Source of the DNA: a virus
IMG/VR virus record: IMGVR_UViG_3300027741_000328
Span: 1-20,175 of that record
DNA: 20,175 bases
Reading direction: 5' to 3' (one strand)
Shown here one piece after another: positions 15,977 through 20,175 of this stretch (the stretch's first letter is position 1; each line of letters opens with the position of its first letter). Under the pieces are notes generated by a model. It did not search any database. It saw only the letters and a program-made list of their open reading frames with translations, and had not been told where the DNA came from. A program made the translations under genes and the position numbers.

Positions 15977-16245
15977 TAACAATTCCAGTTCTTGAGTGAC
16001 GCTTTGGCGCGTTCGGCTGGGCCTTTGGCATTCTTTACCACGCCCTCCATTCGCGCACAAAACGATGCTTTGCGGCCTTCATCCTTCTTTGTCTTCGGAT
16101 TCGGCGCAGGCGGCTTTAGGTTTGAGCCGTTCTTGGCGTTGTACTCAGCGCGGCCTTTGGCGGTCATGCCAGCGCCTTTGTCCGTCGGGTTGTAGGTCTT
16201 GCCTTTACCCGTCGTTTTATGCTCAATGGGCTTGTCGTGCTTCAT
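15976..16245 (-). CDS. DUF6321-like basic phage protein
   Basis: 89 aa, very rich in Lys and Gly. The core GKGKTYNPTDKGAGMTAKGR (13-32), then AEYNAKNGSNLKPPAP and a late KASFCARMEGV with ALxKWxC-like end (SLKNWNC), is the pattern I know as DUF6321 in marine and freshwater phages. Its function is unknown. Two Cys (CARM and the C-terminal Cys) are conserved in the relatives I recall. ATG 16245 overlaps the end of the 52-aa gene by four bases. Strong positive charge suggests DNA or RNA contact, or packaging with the genome, but that is inference. Confidence 0.85.
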   Translation of the reverse strand: MKHDKPIEHKTTGKGKTYNPTDKGAGMTAKGRAEYNAKNGSNLKPPAPNPKTKKDEGRKASFCARMEGVVKNAKGPAERAKASLKNWNC

Positions 16246-16400
16246 TTCTTGGCCGTTTTAGCGGATTGCTTGAATGCGGCCGCAGTCGGTGCGCCTTTGG
16301 AGCCAGGCTTACGCATCTTCTCTACGGGTTTACCCTCGGCTTTTTCCTGCTTGATGCGTTCCTGCTTGGCGTGAATGTTGGCATAGAGTCCAGGTTTCAT
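16242..16400 (-). CDS. 52-aa basic miniprotein
   Basis: 52 aa, beginning MKPGLYANIHAKQERIKQEK, with VEKMRKPGSKGAPTAAAFKQ and an end SAKTAKK. The YANIHAKxxRI and KMRKPGxKGAPT motifs recur in many environmental phages in my memory, without assigned function. A near-ideal GGAGG lies five bases before ATG 16400, and that ATG overlaps the GroES-like stop as ATGA, so expression should be high and coupled. An upstream in-frame ATG at 16430 is inside the GroES-like gene and has no such support. Confidence 0.85.
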   Translation of the reverse strand: MKPGLYANIHAKQERIKQEKAEGKPVEKMRKPGSKGAPTAAAFKQSAKTAKK

Positions 16401-16675
16401 ACTTCCTCCACGAAACAAATGTCTTGCCAACTCATGCGGAGGTGGCGCTCGTCGTCAATGGTAATGGTATCAAATTTAAGGTATTCGTTCTGATAGTCTT
16501 TAGCCAACGTACCAAAATAGACCTTGTCGCCGACCTTTAAGCCTTCGGCGGCGGCCTCATCACCTACGGCGGTAATGTAGCCAACGGTGTCAGCTTCTGC
16601 GGTCTTGACCCACAACTCGCTCTTGATGCGCGGCTCGGGCTTAACGATGATTTTGTCTTTAAGCGGCTTGAACAT
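16397..16675 (-). CDS. GroES-like co-chaperonin
   Basis: 92 aa, close to bacterial GroES (97 aa). It begins MFKPLKDKIIVKPEP, matching the GroES opening (xxRPLxDRVIVK). It then has GYITAVGDE (32-40), LKVGDKVYFG (46-55) and LRMSWQDICFVEE (79-91), all GroES landmarks. The short loop at about 16-28 contains hydrophobic LWV (21-23), where GroES carries its GroEL-binding tripeptide. ATG 16675 has AAAGGA five bases upstream; a longer open frame to 17080 lacks support. It would cap host GroEL, perhaps to fold the coat protein, as T4 gp31 does. That target is inference. Confidence 0.85.
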   Translation of the reverse strand: MFKPLKDKIIVKPEPRIKSELWVKTAEADTVGYITAVGDEAAAEGLKVGDKVYFGTLAKDYQNEYLKFDTITIDDERHLRMSWQDICFVEEV

Positions 16676-16856
16676 CGCCGTCCTTTCGGAGTTTGAGTAT
16701 TTTGCGCGCTTCGCGTTTGCCCTCAACTGGTTCTTTGCGGAACTCGCCGCACCATTCACTTTCGTGCTTAGTAACAAATTGCGGATAACGCCGACATTGG
16801 CCAATTCGGTCAATATCAACGAAGTAAACGCATAACTTACAATTGCTTTCAGCCAT
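16659..16856 (-). CDS. Small four-cysteine protein
   Basis: 65 aa. Cysteines at 6, 9, 21 and 36 in the pattern CKLCVYF, GQCRRYP and EWCGEF suggest one metal site (zinc or an iron-sulfur cluster). The C-terminal 25 residues are basic and helical (GKREARKILKLRKDG). The CxxCxxF...GxCRRxP...WCGEF layout is one I have seen in short phage and bacterial proteins of unknown function. AAAGGG lies seven bases before ATG 16856. It overlaps the GroES-like start by 17 bases, so the two are probably co-translated. Confidence 0.82.
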   Translation of the reverse strand: MAESNCKLCVYFVDIDRIGQCRRYPQFVTKHESEWCGEFRKEPVEGKREARKILKLRKDGDVQAA

Positions 16857-16883
16857 ATAGCCCTTTCTATGTGGTCAGGGAAA

Positions 16884-16905
16884 CCGAGACGTTGCTGCGT
16901 CTCGG
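16884..16905 (-). terminator. Hairpin between small genes, possible weak terminator
   Basis: A perfect 8-bp stem, CCGAGACG with CGTCTCGG and a 6-base loop, lies in the 57-base gap after the 108-aa gene. On the minus strand it is followed by TTTCCCT, a short T-tract. It could be a weak or attenuating terminator, or a processing site setting different levels on its two sides. Confidence 0.55.
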
Positions 16906-16913
16906 AGACCCGC

Positions 16914-17240
16914 TTACTTGTCTTGTGCGTGTTCCATGCGCTCGTGGCTGTAGCACTCGTGCTCTTTGCTACCGCCTTTGAACTCACCGGCAAACCCGTC
17001 CATCTTGCCCACGTCTTGGCGGGTAACGCTGTCTTTAGCGCCCATGCCAACACCGCCAACAATCTTAGCGCGACGCTCACCAGACGTATCGGAGGCCAAC
17101 ACGCCCTTGGGCATGGTCTCGCCAGACATACCGCTGCGGTAGGTCTCTTTGTCCACTTTGCTTGTGCCGACGTTTTTCATACCAGTCTTATCCGACGCCA
17201 TCACTTTAGCGGGGATTTTTTCCATTTTTGGATAGCCCAT
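16914..17240 (-). CDS. 108-aa unknown protein
   Basis: 108 aa from ATG 17240 (MGYPKMEKIPAKVMASDKTG); an ATG one codon earlier is also possible. AAGGA lies six bases before the 17240 ATG, while a TTG further up is unlikely. It is Lys/Gly/Met-rich, with repeated Thr/Ser-Gly segments (KTGMKNVGTSKVDKETYRSG), KIVGGVGMGAKDS, and a C-terminal Cys/His part (HECYSHERMEHAQDK). It appears mostly disordered. It is first in its operon, opposite the plus-strand gene. I do not recognise a family or function. Confidence 0.78.
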   Translation of the reverse strand: MGYPKMEKIPAKVMASDKTGMKNVGTSKVDKETYRSGMSGETMPKGVLASDTSGERRAKIVGGVGMGAKDSVTRQDVGKMDGFAGEFKGGSKEHECYSHERMEHAQDK

Positions 17241-17297
17241 CATTAGTCCTTGCAAGGTTGATGTAAAATGCTGTCACCATTCTAACAGGATTTTCCT
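17241..17297. promoter_or_regulatory. Divergent intergenic region with palindromes over both ribosome sites
   Basis: The only divergent junction in the window. It contains a perfect 10-bp palindrome CCTTGCAAGG (17248-17257) that includes the AAGG ribosome site of the minus-strand gene. It also contains AGGA-TTT-TCCT (17287-17297), in which the AGGA site of the plus-strand gene can pair with the bases before its ATG. Possible -10 hexamers are TAAAAT (plus, 17265-17270) and TAGAAT on the minus strand near 17276-17282; no good -35 is visible. Promoter or operator function is inferred. Confidence 0.4.
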
Positions 17298-17513
17298 ATG
17301 GCAACAAACTTCAAAATCACCGCCGAGAAAGCAAAACACTCTACGCCCTCGAACTATGTGATTGAGCGTGAGTATAAAGCAGAACGCCGCAAAGTCATGG
17401 AATTGGAAAAAGAACTCAAAGCCCATGAGCGTACGGACATGGCCCACGCCCATCCTATGCACCGTTCCCATGAAGCGCAGCCAAGTGCCCCGCTTCCATC
17501 AATGCGGAAATAG
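17298..17513 (+). CDS. 71-aa charged helical protein, only plus-strand gene
   Basis: 71 aa, beginning MATNFKITAEKAKHSTPSNY, with EREYKAERRKVMELEKELKA (about 23-42; a strong amphipathic helix) and a His/Pro-rich tail. AGGA lies seven bases before the ATG. The minus strand has no credible gene in 17298-17454, and the protein composition looks genuine, so I accept it. Its 3' end overlaps the 3' end of the YbcO-like gene by 59 bases (convergent). Orientation opposite to all neighbours suggests separate control, as for a regulator or a moron, but no DNA-binding motif is visible. Confidence 0.72.
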   Translation: MATNFKITAEKAKHSTPSNYVIEREYKAERRKVMELEKELKAHERTDMAHAHPMHRSHEAQPSAPLPSMRK

Positions 17514-17799
17514 TCTTCTCGTGGGCGGCTTGCCACATGGCTTGTCGCTCATTCTTGGATAGGGAAGCGCCCTGGTCTAAGTTGTAGTGACAGCGAAAGC
17601 ACAGGCTGGCAATTAAAAGGTCGGTGGCTTTTATCCCCCTCCCTTTGCCACCACCCCAATTTGTATGTGCGGCCACCACAGTCCCATCGTCAATCCCGCA
17701 ATGCTGACACGGCAGGCTTCGCGCCGCTTTTAGCAGGCTTTTGCTTCGCACATACGATTGTTTCGACCGTCCCAAACCGGTGCTCATTGGCGCATTCAT
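17455..17799 (-). CDS. YbcO-like HNH-type nuclease
   Basis: 114 aa. SLPCQHCGID (28-37), VVAAHTN (41-47), GRGIKATDLLIASLCFRCHY (53-72) and LDQG fit the YbcO/DUF1364 family, metal-binding His-Cys nucleases of lambdoid recombination regions. Likely ligands and active residues are Cys31, Cys34, His45, Cys67, Cys70 and His71. A helix SKNERQAMWQAAHEKTI follows. The core begins near residue 21 (17739). ATG 17799 has a poor ribosome site, and ATG 17787 or GTG 17751 are alternatives. Even the shortest form overlaps the upstream zinc-ribbon gene. Presence next to ninB supports a recombination or DNA-processing role. Confidence 0.85.
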   Translation of the reverse strand: MNAPMSTGLGRSKQSYVRSKSLLKAARSLPCQHCGIDDGTVVAAHTNWGGGKGRGIKATDLLIASLCFRCHYNLDQGASLSKNERQAMWQAAHEKTISALMEAGHLAALHGNGA

Positions 17800-17878
17800 A
17801 TCGTCGCTTTCTTGTGTTGTCGTCTCTGATTACCGTTTGCTTTACAAAAGTCCACGACCCACATATCGGGCATTTCAT
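17690..17878 (-). CDS. NrdR-like zinc-ribbon protein
   Basis: 62 aa. MKCPICGSWTFVKQT (1-15) and RKRRYECANEHRFGTVE (23-39) are very like the zinc ribbon at the start of NrdR (CPxC, RRRxxC, RFTTxE). Cys3, Cys6, Cys29 and His33 are likely metal ligands. The ATP-cone half of NrdR is absent, so this is a stand-alone ribbon, probably binding nucleic acid. ATG 17878 overlaps the ninB stop as ATGA, with AGGGA nine bases upstream, which makes it credible. Its last 110 bases overlap the YbcO-like gene in another frame, and residues after about 42 may be unconstrained. Confidence 0.75.
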   Translation of the reverse strand: MKCPICGSWTFVKQTVIRDDNTRKRRYECANEHRFGTVETIVCAKQKPAKSGAKPAVSALRD

Positions 17879-18276
17879 ACGTCGATTCCCTTATTGGTTG
17901 CCCAGGCAATTAAAAATTCTATGAACTCGCTTGAGTCCTCTACGGTGAATTTGTGAGACTGTAGGCCAAGCTGTACCACGCGGTCACCGTCCAAACTTGG
18001 CACGACTTTGCCGATTCTGCGATTAGTCTCATGCGCCCATTGGTCTATCAGCAGGCGTTTCCAATCGTCGGCAGTCCATGTTGACCCTGCTTCGCCCATT
18101 TTTTGAGCAATTTGAGCAATGATGGAGTGAAACATATCGTTCTGCTCGGTGCTGCGCCTACTTTCTTTTATTTCCAAGCGCATCTTTTTGCCCGATTCCA
18201 ACGCATCTTTGACTCTAGGCCACAGGTCTTTCATCACCGTCGTGGCTTGAGTCGGGCTATACAGGTGGACTATCAC
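17875..18276 (-). CDS. ninB: NinB-like recombination protein
   Basis: 133 aa, with the NinB (lambda Orf) pattern: LEIKESRRSTEQNDMFHSII (about 34-53), TWTADDWKRLLIDQW (66-80) and a C-terminal FTVEDSSEFIEFLIAWATNK. Lambda Orf is 146 aa and helps load recombinase onto SSB-coated single strands. The start is GTG 18276 with AAGG seven bases upstream; it keeps the HLYSPTQATTV strand, which an ATG at 18234 would drop. It overlaps the upstream nuclease-like gene by 20 bases and the zinc-ribbon gene by four. Position in a recombination cluster supports the call. Confidence 0.87.
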   Translation of the reverse strand: MIVHLYSPTQATTVMKDLWPRVKDALESGKKMRLEIKESRRSTEQNDMFHSIIAQIAQKMGEAGSTWTADDWKRLLIDQWAHETNRRIGKVVPSLDGDRVVQLGLQSHKFTVEDSSEFIEFLIAWATNKGIDV

Positions 18277-18550
18277 TCATGCACCTTATCAGCCATTGCG
18301 CGGCATCTACTGAATCAATCAAAGCGACCGTTCCACCGTTCCAGCCCCTCAAAAATGCACTTTGCTTTTCATTTAACCCTTTTCTGCCGTAGGCGCTGCT
18401 TCGGTCTTTGATTTCGACTAAAGCCGTTTTTCCCGCGTAGCCTACAAGTAGGTCTACCGGCAGCTTTAGAACGAATACAGAGGCTCCTGATTCCCTTAGT
18501 GCGGCCACTATTTCGGCCTGGTTCCCGTCAACCCTTGCTGCGTGTCGCAT
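18257..18550 (-). CDS. PD-(D/E)XK nuclease-like protein
   Basis: 97 aa. It has the compact endonuclease pattern: Glu13 in NQAEIVAALRESGASV, Asp33 in LPVDLLVGYAG, and Glu46-x-Lys48 in ALVEIKDR, followed by LNEKQSAFLRGWNGGTVALI and VDAAQWLI. This fits small phage PD-(D/E)XK proteins of the VRR-NUC or resolvase-like kind. It may cut branched DNA during recombination beside NinB and YbcO. GGAG lies seven bases before ATG 18550. Overlaps are 23 bases with the upstream gene and 20 with ninB. The exact substrate cannot be told from sequence. Confidence 0.84.
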   Translation of the reverse strand: MRHAARVDGNQAEIVAALRESGASVFVLKLPVDLLVGYAGKTALVEIKDRSSAYGRKGLNEKQSAFLRGWNGGTVALIDSVDAAQWLIRCMSDSPPV

Positions 18551-18707
18551 TCATTTGCTCCAAAACATGGGCTTTAATGCCCCTAAACAAGTCGTCTTCA
18601 TCCATGCGCTTCACTTCAGCCCATGCCCATTCTTTCCAAGCTGGGTCGCGGCAAAGACGCACATATTCCGCAAATGTTGCGGCGCGGATTTTTTCAATGT
18701 CAAACAC
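18528..18707 (-). CDS. 59-aa unknown protein
   Basis: 59 aa, from GTG 18707 (read FDIEKIRAATFAEYVRLCRD after the initiator). This start has GGGGA five bases upstream, whereas GTG 18719 has no ribosome site. The peptide is helical and charged, with DPAWKEWAWAEVKRMDEDDL and a C-terminal GIKAHVLEQMNATRSKG. Trp-rich helices like this occur in small phage Nin-region proteins, but I recognise no family. It begins at the end of the PAPS-reductase-like gene and overlaps the nuclease-like gene. Confidence 0.7.
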   Translation of the reverse strand: MFDIEKIRAATFAEYVRLCRDPAWKEWAWAEVKRMDEDDLFRGIKAHVLEQMNATRSKG

Positions 18708-18708
18708 A

Positions 18709-19503
18709 TCAGTCCCCACAAAAGCAGGAAATTGCTTCTTCTATTGGGTCAAACATATCGCGTTGCTCTTTGGAAAACTTCAGCATCTGTGCATAGGATG
18801 GACGGTCTTTGCTAAAAGTGCCACCAATCAACGCCTCTTGTTTTGCCCACCAAACGGCTCGGTCTGGCTTATCAAACACCATTGATGAAATTTGATGCAT
18901 GGGCTTCATAAAGCACAAATCACAATTTCCCAACGCTGTTACGCCATCAGCAAAATTTAAACGCAAATCAAAATTATTGTTCTTCCAAAAATCTTGAACC
19001 GTTGCTTGCGTCACATCGCTGTTTGCCAATGGCATCAACTTAGTGCCTCGCATTTTTGTAACACGCTTAGGCTCATCTGCCCTAATGCCGACCATTGTCT
19101 CAAACTCATCAATACCCAAACTTTTAAAATACCGCTCAATGGGCAAAATTTTTAGTTCTGACGTGCAAAATCTCATCACGCTGTTAGGCAAAAAACTGCG
19201 TTTTTTTATCAAGTCAGCAAATGGTTGTCCATCACGATTGGCGGCTTCAAAGTTCACCACCTTGAATTTGTCTCCATCTGGCGTGTATTCTAGCCAAGTG
19301 ATAGGCACATTCCAATGTTCTGAGCAATCCTGCACAAACCGCAGCGTGGCTTCATCTTCTTTGCCGGTGTTGGCAAAACAGACAGTCGCCTCGGCTGGCA
19401 ACCCGCCATTGCTTTGCAGTACGCGCCAAAGCATATAAGCGCTAGTACGCCCGCCGCTAAAGCTGATGCAAGTCGGCTCGGTTATCTTGAATGGGTCAAA
19501 CAT
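18709..19503 (-). CDS. PAPS reductase-fold protein
   Basis: 264 aa. The PP-loop SFSGGRTSAYML (14-25) binds adenine nucleotides in the PAPS reductase / ATP pyrophosphatase fold. FANTGKEDEATLRFV (43-57) is the usual second motif, and RFCTSELKILPIERY (111-125) resembles the Cys/Lys motif of this family. Cys194xxCys197 and Cys260xCys262, with Cys113, could bind an iron-sulfur cluster. It is complete in length. Phage proteins of this type are common and mostly unassigned; relatives include sulfate-assimilation reductases and the DndC protein of DNA phosphorothioation. A role in nucleotide or DNA chemistry is inference. Start ATG 19503 overlaps the upstream gene by eight bases. Confidence 0.87.
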   Translation of the reverse strand: MFDPFKITEPTCISFSGGRTSAYMLWRVLQSNGGLPAEATVCFANTGKEDEATLRFVQDCSEHWNVPITWLEYTPDGDKFKVVNFEAANRDGQPFADLIKKRSFLPNSVMRFCTSELKILPIERYFKSLGIDEFETMVGIRADEPKRVTKMRGTKLMPLANSDVTQATVQDFWKNNNFDLRLNFADGVTALGNCDLCFMKPMHQISSMVFDKPDRAVWWAKQEALIGGTFSKDRPSYAQMLKFSKEQRDMFDPIEEAISCFCGD

Positions 19504-19861
19504 TTTTCACGCTCGCAATTAGTTCGGCAATGCGCCGCTTATTCGTTGCCATTTGTTCGGCGGTCAAGTCGTTGCTCAAACGCAAAACCGATGGCTCCAC
19601 ATAGCAGCGCCGCAACAAGGCCATCCATTGCGGCAGGCTTGGCGGTTCTTCCGGAAGCTGCTCAAGTGCCCGCTTGATTGTCGCCGCACTTGTCCCGCCC
19701 ATTTTCTCCGCCCAATGGTTCATTGCGTTGACCACACCCGCATCAGACCCGTCGGGCAGCACCTGGCCGGTCTTCCATTGGTTCATAAACCGAGTGCCAT
19801 AGTTGCCCTGCATCGTGGCAAAAATGCGCTGAATCCAGCTGTCAGGTAATTTGGAGGGCAT
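19496..19861 (-). CDS. Replication protein P-like helicase loader (putative)
   Basis: 121 aa from ATG 19861, beginning MPSKLPDSWIQRIFATMQGN. The pattern WIQRIF...YGTRFMNQW, then DAGVVNAMNHWAEKMGGTSA, ATIKRALEQLPEEPPSLPQW and LLRRCYVEP, is one I associate with phage replication proteins of the lambda P group in proteobacterial phages. It is shorter than lambda P (233 aa). It follows the O-like gene directly, the lambda order. ATG 19876 is an alternative start five codons upstream; neither has a strong ribosome site, and both lie within the O-like gene's end. It would load host DnaB at the phage origin, if the assignment holds. Confidence 0.72.
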   Translation of the reverse strand: MPSKLPDSWIQRIFATMQGNYGTRFMNQWKTGQVLPDGSDAGVVNAMNHWAEKMGGTSAATIKRALEQLPEEPPSLPQWMALLRRCYVEPSVLRLSNDLTAEQMATNKRRIAELIASVKNV

Positions 19862-20175
19862 TGAAGTTTCTTTCATCGCCAAAGATGGCCCTGGCAGCGC
19901 CAAGGTTCTTGTCCTGATAGTTATGAGATTGTTTAGGCTGCAACCAATCGGCCTTAAAACCCGTCCAGCCGCGTTCACAGCACGTTTCCAAAGCTACCTG
20001 TAGGCTTACCCCTGCTTTGTCCGCTTCGCGCTGTATCCCGTCTATTGCGGTTTGGGTGACTGCCGCTTTTTTTGCTTTCCTTAGCTTTAACCAATCCTGC
20101 CAAACAGAATCCGTCACGCCGAACGGCGGGGCGACTGTATTCTTTGGTTTATGGTTATTGGTTAATGGTTCTTGG
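19842..20175 (-). CDS. O-like replication protein, C-terminal part
   Basis: The reading frame stays open to the right edge, so this is the 3' end of a larger gene, not a 91-aa protein from GTG 20117. About 110 residues are visible: a linker QEPLTNNHKPKNTVAPPFG, then VWQDWLKLRKAKKAAVTQTA, GIQREADKAGVSLQVALETC and CERGWTGFKADWLQPK. That AVTxTA...AGxSLxxALExCxERGWTGFKAxW ending is typical of phage replication initiator and DNA-binding proteins. Origin binding would lie in the missing N-terminal part. It overlaps the P-like gene by 20 bases. Confidence 0.82.
   Translation of the reverse strand, partial: QEPLTNNHKPKNTVAPPFGVTDSVWQDWLKLRKAKKAAVTQTAIDGIQREADKAGVSLQVALETCCERGWTGFKADWLQPKQSHNYQDKNLGAARAIFGDERNFNALQIT
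20143..20175. repeat. Degenerate 7-bp tandem repeat in replication gene
   Basis: Four 7-base units, tttggtt, tatggtt, attggtt and aatggtt, follow each other from 20143 to 20170. A fifth (cttgg) is cut by the window edge. The constant part is TGGTT, and the first two bases vary. The array lies in the linker of the O-like protein and may continue beyond the window. Confidence 0.8.

Noticed and set aside
16676-17080. N-terminal extension of the GroES-like frame
   Set aside because: It would add 135 residues that overlap two other credible genes and have no family similarity. ATG 16675 has a good ribosome site and gives the normal GroES length.
17274-17471. Minus-strand open frame opposite the 71-aa gene
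   Set aside because: The product is Phe/Cys-rich and not protein-like, it lacks a ribosome site, and it would overlap the divergent control region.
20115-20117. GTG 20117 as the start of a complete 91-aa gene
   Set aside because: The frame stays open upstream to the window edge and encodes a linker typical of larger replication proteins, so it is treated as a truncated gene.
1-20175. tRNA or integrase/attachment site
   Set aside because: I saw no cloverleaf with a GTTCRANTC-type arm in the short gaps and no recombinase motif. The window gives no evidence on whether the phage is temperate.

Overview
The window is a contiguous piece of a tailed double-stranded DNA phage genome (or a prophage of that type) with a P22-like head and packaging module. 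The evidence is an uninterrupted set of virion genes: small and large terminase, portal, scaffold and coat, then gp4-like and gp10-like head-completion proteins. No bacterial housekeeping genes, rRNA or tRNA are visible. Many of the small proteins resemble ones seen in freshwater environmental phages; a betaproteobacterial host is only a guess. All genes but one read on the minus strand, so the biological order runs from base 20175 down to base 1. Coding is very dense and no gap reaches 300 bases.

Region A (20175-17455, minus) is replication and recombination: the C-terminal part of an O-like replication protein, a P-like loader, a PAPS-reductase-fold protein, a small unknown, a PD-(D/E)XK nuclease-like protein, NinB, an NrdR-like zinc ribbon and a YbcO-like metal-binding nuclease. 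Successive genes overlap.

Region B (17513-14291) starts with the only plus-strand gene (17298-17513). It is followed by short minus-strand genes: a 108-aa unknown, a four-cysteine protein, a GroES-like co-chaperonin, several lysine-rich miniproteins (one DUF6321-like), a ParB/Srx-fold protein ending in CPHC, and a Mom-like DNA adenine hypermodification enzyme that overlaps it.

Region C (14259-1) is packaging and virion: terS, terL, portal, scaffold, coat, a coat-distal 146-aa protein, a strong terminator, two small virion-like proteins, two low-complexity tail-fibre genes, three small accessory genes, gp4-like and gp10-like proteins, and the start of another structural gene. Both head-completion proteins carry copies of the same glycine/threonine-rich beta-type module. 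Compared with P22, the fibre genes sit between coat and gp4.

The most notable observations are these. (1) I found no GATC in about 20 kb by eye, where roughly 80 would be expected. (2) The ParB-CPHC and mom genes form an overlapping pair that recalls the com-mom layout of phage Mu. (3) A tandem 34-residue repeat in a tail fibre is identical over 33 residues, yet 21 of those 33 codons differ synonymously. (4) The same module is inserted in two unrelated head-completion proteins. (5) A degenerate 7-bp tandem repeat lies inside the replication gene. Together these suggest a phage that uses sequence avoidance plus base modification against restriction, and modular repeats in its virion surface proteins.
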